Source: Microlunatus capsulatus
GTDB taxonomy: Bacteria > Actinomycetota > Actinomycetes > Propionibacteriales > Propionibacteriaceae
Direction: 5' to 3'
Length of the DNA stretch: 64,000 bases
NCBI RefSeq assembly: GCF_017876495.1
Contig: NZ_JAGIOB010000001.1
Coordinates: 4,278,001 to 4,342,000, forward strand
The position numbers and the translations under genes were made by a program. The notes under the pieces were generated by a model, which worked only from the letters and a program-made list of their open reading frames with translations, did no database searches and was not told where the DNA came from. Below, piece by piece: positions 7,649 through 16,348 of the stretch; position 1 is the first letter of the stretch, and every line of letters begins with the position of its first letter.

Positions 7649-8707
7649 GTGGTCGACGAGGTGGACGGGCACGGCGGGCCCGCCGGGCAGGACGCGGCGA
7701 GCGCCCAGAGCCGGACGACCATCTACGACGTGGCGGCGGCCGCCGGGGTGGCCACGTCGACGGTGTCCCGGGCCCTGGCCCACCCGGGGCGGGTCAGCTT
7801 CAGCACCGCCGAGCGGATCCGGCAGGTCGCCGACGAGCTGGGCTACCGCTCCACCCGGATCGCCCGGCCGGCGACCCGGCGGACGTCGCTGCTGGCCGTC
7901 GTCGTCGCCGACATCACCAACCCGGTCTACTTCGGGATGATCCGCGGCGCCGAGCGGACCGCCGCGCACGCCGGCTACACCGCCGTCGTCGTCGAGACCC
8001 AGGAGTCCGAGGTGGCCGAGCGGGCGGCCCTGGCCCGGGTCCAGCCGTTCGTCGACGGGGTGGTCCTGACCTCCTCGCGGATGCCCGACGCGTCGATCCG
8101 CGAGGTCGCCAAGCAGGGCCCCCTGGTGGTGCTCAACCGGATGGTCGGCCAGGTGCCCTCGGTGACCAGCGACAACGTCCGCGCCGTGAAGCGCGCCACC
8201 GAGCACCTCGCCGGCGCCGGGGTGGACGCCATCACCTACCTGCCCGGGCCCGAGGCGTCCTGGTCGGACGGGATGCGCTGGCGCGGGCTGCGCGAGGCCG
8301 GGATGGAGCTGGGCCTGCGGGTGCGCCGGGTCGGGTGCCAGGAGCCGACGATGCGCGGCGGGGCGGCCGCGGCGGAGGAGTGGCTGGAGCACCGCACGCC
8401 CGGGGTCATCGCCTACAACGACCTGCTGGCCATCGGGTTCATCCGGACGGTGACCGCGGCCGGGGTCGCGGTGCCCCAGGAGGTGCGGGTGGTGGGGTTC
8501 GACAACATCGTCGACGCCGAGCTGGTCCAGCCCGGGCTGACGACGCTGGCCTCGCCCCTGGTCAGCCTCGGCTCCGCGGCGGTCAACCACCTGCTGAAGA
8601 GCACCGACCGGCGGCGCCCGGAGGAGCTCGAGCCGGTGCTGCTGCCGGCGCGGCTGGTGGTGCGGGGCTCGACCGGGCCGCACGCCGGCCGGGGCACCGG
8701 GGGCTGA
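7649..8707 (+). CDS. LacI family transcriptional regulator
   Basis: A 352-residue LacI/GalR repressor. The helix-turn-helix TIYDVAAAAGVATSTVSRAL lies near residues 23-42, followed by the hinge (ELGYRSTRIARPATRRTSLLA), and the periplasmic-binding-like effector domain contains VVVADITNPVYFGMIRGAE and the dimer-interface region GFDNIVDAELVQPGLTTLA. GTG at 7649 is chosen as start; an upstream ATG at 7601 would place the operator inside the gene. It is divergent from the two sugar TIM-barrel genes. The phased GGCAAC boxes in this intergenic region recur in front of the glucuronate isomerase and Gfo/Idh units, so it is a good candidate regulator of all three. The inducer is unknown; a uronate or aldonate intermediate is plausible. 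Confidence 0.92.
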   Translation: MVDEVDGHGGPAGQDAASAQSRTTIYDVAAAAGVATSTVSRALAHPGRVSFSTAERIRQVADELGYRSTRIARPATRRTSLLAVVVADITNPVYFGMIRGAERTAAHAGYTAVVVETQESEVAERAALARVQPFVDGVVLTSSRMPDASIREVAKQGPLVVLNRMVGQVPSVTSDNVRAVKRATEHLAGAGVDAITYLPGPEASWSDGMRWRGLREAGMELGLRVRRVGCQEPTMRGGAAAAEEWLEHRTPGVIAYNDLLAIGFIRTVTAAGVAVPQEVRVVGFDNIVDAELVQPGLTTLASPLVSLGSAAVNHLLKSTDRRRPEELEPVLLPARLVVRGSTGPHAGRGTGG

Positions 8708-8806
8708 CGTGGCGGGCCCGGCGGCGCCGGTCACACCGGGGACGGGCCGCGCGTCAGCAGGGTGCCGGGCACCGGGCGGTGGCCGGCGGCGGAGAGGAGC
8801 GGCGAC

Positions 8807-9835
8807 GTGACCGAGCCGGAGCAGGTCGAGGGGCAGCACGTGGAGGTGGAGCGGGCGGAGCCCGAGGGGGACGCCGGCGGGGCGGCGGCGTTCGAGGCCG
8901 AGCGGCCGCGGCTGCGGCGGCTGGCCGCCCGGGTCCTCGACGACCCGAGCGGCGCCGAGGACGTCGTGCAGCAGGCGTGGCTGCGGCTGCACGCGACCAC
9001 CGAGCCGGTGGAGAACCTGCCCGCCTGGCTCACCACCGTCACCACCCGGCTGTGCCTGGACCGGCTGCGGGCCCGGGTGCCGGTGCCCGTGGAACCCCTG
9101 GACGCCGTCGGGCCCGCGCCCGACCCGGCCGAGGAGGTGGCGCTGGCCGACACCGTCGGCGTCGCGCTGCAGGTGGTGCTGGAGCGGCTCACCCCGGCCG
9201 AGCGGGTGGCCTTCGTCCTGCACGACTCGTTCGGCTTCGACTTCCCGACCATCGCCGCCGCCCTCGGCAGCACCCCGGCGGCGGCCCGCAAGCTCGCCTC
9301 GCGGGCCCGGGCCAAGGTGCGCCAGCCCGCCGCCGAGGACCGGCTGGCCACCTGGGAGGTCGTCGACGCCTTCATGGCCGCGGCCCGGGAGGGCGACTTC
9401 GACCGGCTGCTGACGCTGCTCGCCCCCGACGTCGGCGTGAGCGCGGACCCCGCGGCCGTCGCCGCCGGGACCCCCCGACGGATCGAGGGCCGCAGCGCCG
9501 TGGCCGCCTTCTTCCACGGCAGCGCCCACGCGGCGCTGCCCGTGTTCGCCGCCGACCGGCCCGGCGCGGCCTGGTTCCACCGCGGCCGTCCCGCGGTGCT
9601 GTTCGACTTCGCCGTCGTCGACGGGGTCGTCGCCCACATCACCTTCCGCGCCGAGGTCGCCGCGCTGGCCGACGTGGAGCGGCGCGAGGGCCCGGACCGC
9701 CGCAGCCGGGGTGCGCGCCCCGGTCACACCACGGCCGAGCCGGACGTCGAGCAGGGCGAGGACGACCCCGAGGGGCGCCGCCCCGAGGACCACCGCCCCG
9801 ATGACCAACACCCCGACGAGCACCAGGAGACCTGA
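8807..9835 (+). CDS. sigJ: SigJ-like ECF41-type RNA polymerase sigma factor with SnoaL-like C-terminal domain
   Basis: A 342-residue extracytoplasmic-function sigma factor. Region 2 includes RRLAARVLDDPSGAEDVVQQAWLRLHA and region 4 includes LTPAERVAFVLHDSFGFDFPTIAAALG. A SnoaL/NTF2-like domain follows (WEVVDAFMAAAREGDFDRLLTLLAPD to about residue 290). Such C-terminal domains take the place of a separate anti-sigma factor in the ECF41 group. The DGGGK and NPDKL motifs usual in that group are not recognisable here, and an unusual acidic, histidine-rich tail (residues about 305-342) is added. AGGAG precedes the GTG start at 8807. The stop overlaps the next start (TGATG). Confidence 0.85.
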   Translation: MTEPEQVEGQHVEVERAEPEGDAGGAAAFEAERPRLRRLAARVLDDPSGAEDVVQQAWLRLHATTEPVENLPAWLTTVTTRLCLDRLRARVPVPVEPLDAVGPAPDPAEEVALADTVGVALQVVLERLTPAERVAFVLHDSFGFDFPTIAAALGSTPAAARKLASRARAKVRQPAAEDRLATWEVVDAFMAAAREGDFDRLLTLLAPDVGVSADPAAVAAGTPRRIEGRSAVAAFFHGSAHAALPVFAADRPGAAWFHRGRPAVLFDFAVVDGVVAHITFRAEVAALADVERREGPDRRSRGARPGHTTAEPDVEQGEDDPEGRRPEDHRPDDQHPDEHQET

Positions 9836-10083
9836 TGACCGCACCGACGAAGACGATGACCTGCCGCGACCTCGGCGGGCCGTGCGACCTCGAGCACGAG
9901 GGCACGACCGCCGACGAGGTGATCAACGCGCAGGACCGCCACCTCAAGGAGGCGGAGCGCGCCGGCGACGCCGGCCACCAGGAGGCGCGCGACGCGATGA
10001 AGGGCCGCTGGCGGCACCCGAAGCGCTCCCTCGACTGGTACAACGGCGTCAAGCGGGCCTTCGCCGAGCGGCCCGTCCGGTGA
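9835..10083 (+). CDS. DUF1059-like small protein
   Basis: An 82-residue protein whose first half (MTCRDLGGPCDLEHEGTTAD, residues 8-27, then EVI) matches the small DUF1059 family, with both conserved cysteines in the CRDLGGPC stretch. The second half is basic and tryptophan-containing (MKGRWRHPKRSLDWYNGVK), a tail not typical of the bare family. Its ATG overlaps the stop of the sigma-factor gene, so the two are translationally coupled. Function is unknown; the paired cysteines allow metal or redox sensing but nothing proves it. Confidence 0.8.
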   Translation: MTAPTKTMTCRDLGGPCDLEHEGTTADEVINAQDRHLKEAERAGDAGHQEARDAMKGRWRHPKRSLDWYNGVKRAFAERPVR

Positions 10084-10514
10084 GCGACGAGCGGGGCGCC
10101 GACGGGCTGTCGGCCCGGGAGCGGGCCGCGGTCCGGGAGCGGGCGGCCGAGCTGCGGGCGCAGGCCGGGGGGTCCGACGGGGAGCAGGACGTGCTGGCCG
10201 CCGTCGACAGGCTGCCGGAGGAGGAGCGAGGCGTCGCCCTCGCCTTCCACGCCCTCGTCCGCGACGCGGCACCCGAGCTGGTGCCCCGCACCTGGTACGG
10301 GTTCCCGGCCTACGCCCGGCCGGGTCGCCGCGGTGGCGTCGTCTGCTTCTTCACCAGCGCCTCCAAGGGCGGCACCCGCTACCACGTCGTCGGCTTCGGC
10401 GACGCGGCCCGGCTCGACGACGGGACGCTGTGGCCGACGTCGTACGCGCTGCTGCGGTGGGGCCCGGAGAACGAGGAGCGGCTGCGGACGCTCGTCGCGC
10501 GGGCGGCGGGCTGA
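10080..10514 (+). CDS. DUF1801-like protein
   Basis: A 144-residue cytoplasmic protein. The core VALAFHALVRDAAPELVPRTWYGFPAY followed by VVCFFTSASKGGTRYHVVGF and LDDGTLWPTSYALL resembles the DUF1801 family, which contains the frataxin-like YdhG fold. The GTG at 10080 overlaps the stop of the DUF1059 gene in a GTGA junction, making it the third gene of a coupled set with the SigJ-like factor. The biochemical role is not established for this subgroup; iron chaperone annotations in databases rest on fold similarity. Confidence 0.75.
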   Translation: MSDERGADGLSARERAAVRERAAELRAQAGGSDGEQDVLAAVDRLPEEERGVALAFHALVRDAAPELVPRTWYGFPAYARPGRRGGVVCFFTSASKGGTRYHVVGFGDAARLDDGTLWPTSYALLRWGPENEERLRTLVARAAG

Positions 10515-10537
10515 GCGGGCGCCCGGTCCGGCGGCGG

Positions 10538-10561
10538 GGCAACAACCGGCAACTTGTTGCC
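10538..10561. promoter_or_regulatory. Operator-like site B upstream of uxaC
   Basis: GGCAACAA (10538-10545) and TTGTTGCC (10554-10561) form a perfect eight-base inverted repeat with an eight-base spacer; a second GGCAAC at 10548 lies exactly ten bases after the first. It ends 32 bases before the uxaC ATG. The phased GGCAAC boxes match sites A and C. Confidence 0.65.
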
Positions 10562-10593
10562 CGCCGGCCCGGGGCTGCGGGGAGGATGACGCC

Positions 10594-12015
10594 ATGCCCG
10601 CGACCCCTGCCCCCCTCGAGCTGCACCCCGACCGGCTGTTCCCCGCCGACCCGGGGGTGCGGGACGTCGCCCGGCGGCTGCACGCCTCCGTGGCCGAGCT
10701 GCCCGTCGTCTCCCCGCACGGCCACGTGCCGGCGGCCTGGCTGGCCGACGACACCCCCTTCGCCGACCCGACGTCGCTGCTGGTCACCCCCGACCACTAC
10801 GTCAACCGGCTGCTGCACGCCCACGGCGTCGAGCTGTCGGCGCTGGGCGTGGGCCAGGGCCCGCTGGGCGAGCAGCAGTCGCGGGCGGCGTTCCGCACGG
10901 TCTGCGCCCACTGGGAGGTCTTCCGCGGCACCCCGGTGCGCTACTGGTTCGAGGCGCAGCTGGCCGAGCTCTTCGGCGTCACCGTCCGGCCCGACGCCAC
11001 GACCGCCGACGCCGTCTACGACCAGGTCGCCGCCTGCCTGGCGCAGCCCGAGTTCCGCCCGCGCGCCCTCTACGCGCGCTTCGGCCTCAGCCTGCTGGCC
11101 ACCACCGACGACCCGTGCGACGACCTCGACGCCCACCGGCGGCTGAGCGAGGACCCGACCTGGTCCGGCCGCGTGGTGCCGACCTTCCGCCCCGACCGCT
11201 ACCTGGAGGCGGCCTCGCCCACCTGGGGCGCCGACCTCGACCGGCTGGCCGCGGTGTCCGGCGTCGACACCGGGGACTACGCCGGCTTCGTCGCCGCCCT
11301 GGAGGACCGCCGCCGCTACTTCCGGGCGCACGGCGCCGTGTCCACCGACCACAGCCACCCGGACGCCCGCACCGACGTGCTGGGACCGGCGGAGGCCGCC
11401 CGGTTGTTCGCCCGCGGCCGTCGCGGCGAGATCACCGCCGAGGAGGCGACGGCGCTGCGCCGCCACCTGGTCTCGGAGATGGCGCGGATGTCGGTCGAGG
11501 ACGGCCTGGTGATGACCCTGCACCCGGGCATCCGCCGCAACCACCACACCCCGACGTTCGAGCAGTTCGGCGCCGACGTCGGCACCGACATCCCCGTCGG
11601 GCTGGAGCTGACGGACGCGCTGCGGCCGCTGCTGACCCGCTACGGCACCGCCGAGGGCTTCCACCTCGTGCTGTTCACCGTCGACGAGACCGTGTTCTCC
11701 CGCGAGATCGCGCCGCTGGCCGGCTTCTACCCGTCGGTCTACGCGGGAGCGCCCTGGTGGTTCCTCGACGCCCCGGAGGCCATCCGCCGCTACCGCGGCG
11801 CCGTCACCGAGTCGGCGGGCTTCGCCAAGACCTCCGGCTTCATCGACGACACCCGGGCGTTCTGCTCCATCCCCGCCCGGCACGACATGTCCCGCCGCCT
11901 CGACGCCGGCTACCTGGCCACCCTGGTGGCCGAGCACCGGCTCACCGAGGACGAGGCGCTGGAGACCGCGCACGACCTCGTCGTCGCCAACCCGGAGCGG
12001 GCGTTCAAGCTGTGA
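10594..12015 (+). CDS. uxaC: Glucuronate isomerase
   Basis: A 473-residue uronate isomerase of the amidohydrolase superfamily, normal length for UxaC. The metal-binding SPHGHV motif is near residue 41, and conserved family stretches include YWFEAQLAELFGV, LLATTDDPCDDL, DGLVMTLHPGIRRNHHTPTF, GFHLVLFTVDETVFSREIAPLAGFYPSVY and PWWFLDAPEAI. It converts D-glucuronate to D-fructuronate (or D-galacturonate to D-tagaturonate) in the cytoplasm. GGAGG sits upstream of the ATG at 10594. Its stop overlaps the GTG of the next gene, so it starts a three-gene coupled unit with an oxidoreductase and gluconokinase. The phased operator-like site B lies just upstream. Confidence 0.95.
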   Translation: MPATPAPLELHPDRLFPADPGVRDVARRLHASVAELPVVSPHGHVPAAWLADDTPFADPTSLLVTPDHYVNRLLHAHGVELSALGVGQGPLGEQQSRAAFRTVCAHWEVFRGTPVRYWFEAQLAELFGVTVRPDATTADAVYDQVAACLAQPEFRPRALYARFGLSLLATTDDPCDDLDAHRRLSEDPTWSGRVVPTFRPDRYLEAASPTWGADLDRLAAVSGVDTGDYAGFVAALEDRRRYFRAHGAVSTDHSHPDARTDVLGPAEAARLFARGRRGEITAEEATALRRHLVSEMARMSVEDGLVMTLHPGIRRNHHTPTFEQFGADVGTDIPVGLELTDALRPLLTRYGTAEGFHLVLFTVDETVFSREIAPLAGFYPSVYAGAPWWFLDAPEAIRRYRGAVTESAGFAKTSGFIDDTRAFCSIPARHDMSRRLDAGYLATLVAEHRLTEDEALETAHDLVVANPERAFKL

Positions 12016-13448
12016 GCACCCCGACCGTCCCCGGCACCCCCGACGCCGGCACGCCCGCGGCCGGGGCCCCGCCGCGGCTGTCCCGCGCCCTGCCCGGCAC
12101 CCCGCCGGCCGCGCCCGTCCGGCTCGTCCACCTCGGCCTCGGCAGCTTCCACCGCGCCCACCAGGCCTGGTACACCGCCGCCGCGCCCGACGCCGCGGCG
12201 TGGGGGATCGCCGCCTTCACCGGCCGGCGCCCCGACGTCGCCGCGGCCCTCGCCCCGCAGGACGGGCTCTACACGCTCATCACCCGCCGGGCCGACGGCG
12301 ACGACTTCGCCGTGCTGGGCGCGGTCTCCGCGGTGCACGCCTCCGACGAGCACGAGGCCTACCTGGGCTACCTGACCCGGCCCGAGGTCGCCGTGGTCAC
12401 CATCACCGTCACCGAGCCCGGTTACCTCGCCCGTCCCGACGGCCGGCTGGAGGCCGACCGCGACGTCGTCGTCGCCGACGTCGCGGCGCTGCGGGCCGAC
12501 CCCCGGTCCGCGGTGGCCTCGCTGCCCGCCCGGCTGGTCGCCGGGCTGCTCGCCCGCCGCGCCGCTGACGCCGGACCGGTCACCCTGCTGTCCTGCGACA
12601 ACCTGCCCGAGAACGGCGAGGTGACGCGGGCCGTGGTCACCGACCTGGCCGACCTCGTCGACCCGACCCTGGTCGGCTGGCTGGAGACCCACGTCGACTT
12701 CGCCACCTCGATGGTCGACCGGATCACCCCCGCGACCACCGACGAGGACCGGGCGCTGGTCACCGCGCACCAGGGCTACGTCGACGCCGAGCCGGTGCCC
12801 ACCGAGCCCTTCAGCGAGTGGGTCGTCGCCGGCCGCTTCCCGGCCGGCCGGCCCCGCTGGGAGGAGGCCGGGGTGCGGGTCGTCGACGACGTCCGCCCCT
12901 TCGAGCAGCGCAAGCTCTGGCTGCTCAACGGCTCGCACTCCCTGCTGGCCTACGCCGGCAGCATCCGCGGGCACGCCACCATCGACGAGGCCGTGGCCGA
13001 CCCGGCCTGCCGGGCCGAGGTCGAGGCCTTCTGGGACGAGGCGGCGCCCCACCTGGAGCTGGCCGGTGACGCCGTCACCGGCTACCGGGCGGCGCTGCTC
13101 GACCGCTTCGCCAACCCCCGGGTCCGGCACCGGCTGGCCCAGATCGCCGGCGACGGCTCCACCAAGCTGCGCGTCCGCATCCTCCCGCCGCTGCGCGCCG
13201 AGCGGGCGGCCGGCCGGCTCCCGGTGGGCTGCGCCAGCGCCCTCGCGGCCTGGGTGCTGCACCTGCGCGGCCACGGCGCGCCGGTCAACGACCCCGGGGC
13301 GGACGCGGCCCGGTCCGCGGCCACCGCGGGCGACCTCGCGACGGCCGTGCCCGCGGTGCTGGACACCCTGGAGCCCGGGCTGGGCGGCGACGACGCCCTC
13401 GTCGACCTGGTCCGCGAGCGCGCCGCGCTGCTGGTGCCGGACGCGTGA
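12012..13448 (+). CDS. Mannitol dehydrogenase family protein, probable D-mannonate oxidoreductase (fructuronate reductase)
   Basis: A 478-residue polyol-specific long-chain dehydrogenase. The NAD-binding loop is VRLVHLGLGSFHRAHQAWYT (residues about 36-55), SCDNLPENGEV follows, and the catalytic region FEQRKLWLLNGSHSLLAYAG holds the family Lys, Asn and His. It would reduce D-fructuronate to D-mannonate with NADH. This family also contains mannitol and tagaturonate enzymes, so the assignment to mannonate rests on the neighbouring glucuronate isomerase. The N-terminal 30 residues are a proline-rich extension. It overlaps uxaC upstream and the kinase downstream by GTGA junctions. Confidence 0.85.
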   Translation: MSTPTVPGTPDAGTPAAGAPPRLSRALPGTPPAAPVRLVHLGLGSFHRAHQAWYTAAAPDAAAWGIAAFTGRRPDVAAALAPQDGLYTLITRRADGDDFAVLGAVSAVHASDEHEAYLGYLTRPEVAVVTITVTEPGYLARPDGRLEADRDVVVADVAALRADPRSAVASLPARLVAGLLARRAADAGPVTLLSCDNLPENGEVTRAVVTDLADLVDPTLVGWLETHVDFATSMVDRITPATTDEDRALVTAHQGYVDAEPVPTEPFSEWVVAGRFPAGRPRWEEAGVRVVDDVRPFEQRKLWLLNGSHSLLAYAGSIRGHATIDEAVADPACRAEVEAFWDEAAPHLELAGDAVTGYRAALLDRFANPRVRHRLAQIAGDGSTKLRVRILPPLRAERAAGRLPVGCASALAAWVLHLRGHGAPVNDPGADAARSAATAGDLATAVPAVLDTLEPGLGGDDALVDLVRERAALLVPDA

Positions 13449-14974
13449 GCGCCCCGGACGAGGTGCTGCTGGGCCTCGACGTCGGGACCACGGCGGTCAA
13501 GGTCGCCGCCTTCTCCACCTCCGGCCGCGGCCAGGTCGCCGAGGCTTCGCGGGAGCACCCCTCGACCCACCCGCGCCCCGGCTGGCACGTGCAGGACCCG
13601 GCGACGGTGCTGGCCGCCGTCGACGCCACGCTGGCCGCGTGCCTGGCCGACCTCGGGGACGCCCGGGTCGTCGGGGTCTCGGTCGGCTGCGCCCAGCACG
13701 CGCTGCTGGGCCTCGACGACCGCCGCGCGCCGGTCACGCCGGTCATCACCTGGGCCGACGCCCGCTCCAGCGCCGAGGCGCGCGAGCTGCGGGCGGACGG
13801 CCGGGCCGCGGAGCTGCTGCGCCGCACCGGCACCCCCGTGCACCCGATGAGCCCGCTGGTGAAGCTCGTCTGGTTCGCCCGCCACGAGCAGGAGACCGCG
13901 GCGGCGGTGCGCTGGTGGGTCGGGCTCAAGGACCTGCTGCTGCTGCACCTGACCGGTGAGCTGGTCACCGAGCTGTCCAGCGCGTCGGCGACCGGCCTGC
14001 TGGGCAGCGTCGCCCGCGACTGGGACGACGACGCCCTGGCCCTGGCCGGCGTCCGGCGCGACCAGCTGCCGCCGGTGCTGCCCACCACGACGGTCCTGGA
14101 GCTGGCCCCCGACGCGGCCCGCCGCACGGGCCTGCCCGCCGGGCTGCCCGTCGTCGTCGGTGCCGCCGACGGTCCGCTGGGCAACCTGGGCACCGGGGCG
14201 ATCGCGCCCGGGGTGGCCGGGCTCTCGCTCGGCACCAGCGGGGCGGTCCGGATGGCCGTCGACGGCCCGCGCACCGACCCGTCCGGGTCGCTCTTCTGCT
14301 ACGCGCTGACCGACGACCTGTGGGTGGTCGGCGGAGCCGTCAGCAACGGCGGCATCGCGATGCGCTGGGCGCGGGACACCTTCGCCGCCGAGCTGACGGG
14401 CGAGGACGCCGACACCGAGCTGCTGGCGCTGGCCGCGGAGGCGCCGCCCGGCAGCGACGGGCTCGTCATGCTGCCCTACCTGCTCAGCGAGCGGGCACCC
14501 GTCTGGGACCCCGACCCGGCCGGGGCCTACTTCGGCGTCCGGCTCCGGCACACCCGGCCGCACTTCCTGCGCGCCGCCCTGGAGGGCGTCTGCCTGCAGG
14601 TGAGCACGATCGCCGACGCGCTGGAGCACGTCGCCCCCGTCCGCGAGGTGCGAGCCACCGGCGGCACCTTCCGCTCGCCGCTGTGGCGGACGGTGATGGC
14701 CGCCGTGCTCGCCCGGCCGCTGGTCGTCGAGACGGGCGCGGGCGGGACCGCGCTCGGGGCCACCGCGCTCGGCTGGTACGCCCTGGGCGGGGCGCCCGAC
14801 CTGCCCGCCGCGCTGGCCGCGCTGCGCGGACCGGTCGAGGACCCGGCGCCGGTCGCGGTGACGCCGGAGGACCTCGCCACCTACGCCGCGCTGCGGGCGG
14901 GCTTCCCCGACCTCGTGCGCTCCTACACCGCCGTCGCCGACGCCTTCGCGGTGCCGCCCGTCCGCCCGTCCTGA
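13445..14974 (+). CDS. gntK: Gluconokinase, FGGY family
   Basis: A 509-residue FGGY carbohydrate kinase with LLGLDVGTTAVKVAAF at the N-terminus. The stretch RRTGTPVHPMSPLVKLVWF and the block GTSGAVRMAVDGPRT with FCYALTDDLWVVGGAVSNG closely follow Bacillus gluconate kinase, which sets it apart from xylulokinase. The catalytic aspartate lies in VVVGAADGPLGNLG and the second ATP motif in VRATGGTFRSPLWRTVMA. The reaction would be D-gluconate plus ATP to 6-phosphogluconate. It is the last gene of the coupled uxaC unit, where a mannonate dehydratase or KDG kinase would normally be expected; this substitution suggests the pathway passes through gluconate. Confidence 0.88.
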   Translation: MSAPDEVLLGLDVGTTAVKVAAFSTSGRGQVAEASREHPSTHPRPGWHVQDPATVLAAVDATLAACLADLGDARVVGVSVGCAQHALLGLDDRRAPVTPVITWADARSSAEARELRADGRAAELLRRTGTPVHPMSPLVKLVWFARHEQETAAAVRWWVGLKDLLLLHLTGELVTELSSASATGLLGSVARDWDDDALALAGVRRDQLPPVLPTTTVLELAPDAARRTGLPAGLPVVVGAADGPLGNLGTGAIAPGVAGLSLGTSGAVRMAVDGPRTDPSGSLFCYALTDDLWVVGGAVSNGGIAMRWARDTFAAELTGEDADTELLALAAEAPPGSDGLVMLPYLLSERAPVWDPDPAGAYFGVRLRHTRPHFLRAALEGVCLQVSTIADALEHVAPVREVRATGGTFRSPLWRTVMAAVLARPLVVETGAGGTALGATALGWYALGGAPDLPAALAALRGPVEDPAPVAVTPEDLATYAALRAGFPDLVRSYTAVADAFAVPPVRPS

Positions 14975-15024
14975 CGCCCCGGCGCCCGGTCCGGCGGGTC
15001 CGCAGCCGGCGGCCGTGACCCGAC

Positions 15025-15046
15025 GGCAACTTCCGGCAACTTGTTG
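15025..15046. promoter_or_regulatory. Operator-like site C upstream of the Gfo/Idh-larA-like unit
   Basis: GGCAAC at 15025 and again at 15035, ten bases apart, followed directly by TTGTTG (15041-15046). Spacing and order match site B, and the boxes match site A on the opposite strand. It lies about 100 bases before the first Gfo/Idh start and marks a second transcription unit of the same regulon. Confidence 0.6.
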
Positions 15047-15144
15047 GCCGGCCGCGCGGGCAGCGGCGACGGTGGTCGTGCGGGCCGGTCACGGCCCCCT
15101 CCCCGGACGCCGGGGGGAGCGTGCACGAGGACGAGGAGACGTCG

Positions 15145-16311
15145 ATGACGGACGCGGTGAGACTGGGCATCGTGGGCCTGGGGGCCCAGGGGTCGATGTA
15201 CGGCCGGCTGATCGCGGACGGCCGGGTGCCCGGCATGGTCATCGGCGCCCTCTGCGACAGCGACCCCGAGGCCCTGGCCCGCGGGCAGGAGCGGCACCCC
15301 GGCGTCCCCGCCCACGCCGACTACGCCGCCCTGCTGGCCAGCGGGGACGTGGACGCCGTCGTCACCTGCGTCCCGCACTACCTGCACCCCGCGATGGGCA
15401 TCGCGGCCCTGGAGGCCGGCGTGCACGCGCTGGTCGAGAAGCCGGCCGGCGTCTACACCCGCCAGGTGGCCGAGCTCAACGCCGTCGCCGCGCAGCACCC
15501 CGAGCTGACCTTCGCGATCATGTTCAACCAGCGCAACAACCCGCTGTACCAGGCGATCAAGAAGATCGTCGACAGCGGCGAGCTGGGCGCGATCCGCCAC
15601 ACCAGCTGGATCATCACCACCTGGTGGCGGCCGCAGGGCTACTACGACCAGAGCGCCTGGCGCGCCACCTGGGGCGGCGAGGGCGGCGGCGTCCTGGTCA
15701 ACCAGGCCCCCCACCAGCTGGACCTGTGGCAGTGGATCTGCGGCCGGCCGCAGTCGGTCTACGCCAAGCTGGGCTTCGGCTTCCGGCGCGACATCGCCGT
15801 CGAGGACGAGGTCAGCGTGATGGTCGACTACGGCGACGGCGCCACCGGCGTCCTGGTCACCGCCACCCACGACATCGCCGGCACCGACCGGTTCGAGATC
15901 CTCGGCGACAACGGCAAGATCGTCGTCGAGGGCAGCAAGCGGGCCACCGTCACCCGCCTCAGCAAGCCCGAGCGCGAGATCAGCGACTCGATCGACGCCG
16001 CCGGCGCCAAGCTGCTGTTCAGCGGCGGGCTCAAGACCGACCAGTACCTCTCCACCGAGGTGCTGGAGTTCGAGTCGGTGTGGGGCGGTCAGCACGCCGG
16101 CGTGCTGGAGAACTTCGCGGCCAACATCCTCGACGGCACCCCGCTGATCGCCCCCGGCGCGGACGGCATCCACGGCGTCCGCCTCGCCAACGCCATCCAC
16201 CTCTCGGGCTGGACGGGCCGCGAGGTCCCGCTGGACCTCGACGAGGACCTCTACCTCACCGAGCTCAACGTCCGGATCCGCGCCGAGGGCGCGTTCCCCG
16301 AGCGCTCCTGA
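15145..16311 (+). CDS. Gfo/Idh/MocA family oxidoreductase
   Basis: A 388-residue NAD(P)-dependent sugar oxidoreductase. The Rossmann start RLGIVGLGAQGSMYGRLIADG and the catalytic EKPAG motif (HALVEKPAGVYT, near residue 100) are clear, and the C-terminal domain contains GGEGGGVLVNQAPHQLDLWQWICG with the family histidine. ATG 15145 is preferred over the upstream GTG because GAGGAG stands before it. Enzymes of this group oxidise a sugar or cyclitol hydroxyl, or reduce a keto-sugar. It heads a unit with a second Gfo/Idh gene and a LarA-family gene, downstream of operator-like site C. The substrate is not predictable from sequence. Confidence 0.9.
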   Translation: MTDAVRLGIVGLGAQGSMYGRLIADGRVPGMVIGALCDSDPEALARGQERHPGVPAHADYAALLASGDVDAVVTCVPHYLHPAMGIAALEAGVHALVEKPAGVYTRQVAELNAVAAQHPELTFAIMFNQRNNPLYQAIKKIVDSGELGAIRHTSWIITTWWRPQGYYDQSAWRATWGGEGGGVLVNQAPHQLDLWQWICGRPQSVYAKLGFGFRRDIAVEDEVSVMVDYGDGATGVLVTATHDIAGTDRFEILGDNGKIVVEGSKRATVTRLSKPEREISDSIDAAGAKLLFSGGLKTDQYLSTEVLEFESVWGGQHAGVLENFAANILDGTPLIAPGADGIHGVRLANAIHLSGWTGREVPLDLDEDLYLTELNVRIRAEGAFPERS

Positions 16312-16348
16312 GCCCACGTCCCGCCCCCACCGCAGCACCAGGAGAACC

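Noticed and set aside
7445-9844. A 799-residue minus-strand frame opposite lacI and sigJ
   Set aside because: Low-complexity Gly/Arg/His composition, no domain, and it opposes two genes with clear motifs. It is a high-GC antisense shadow.
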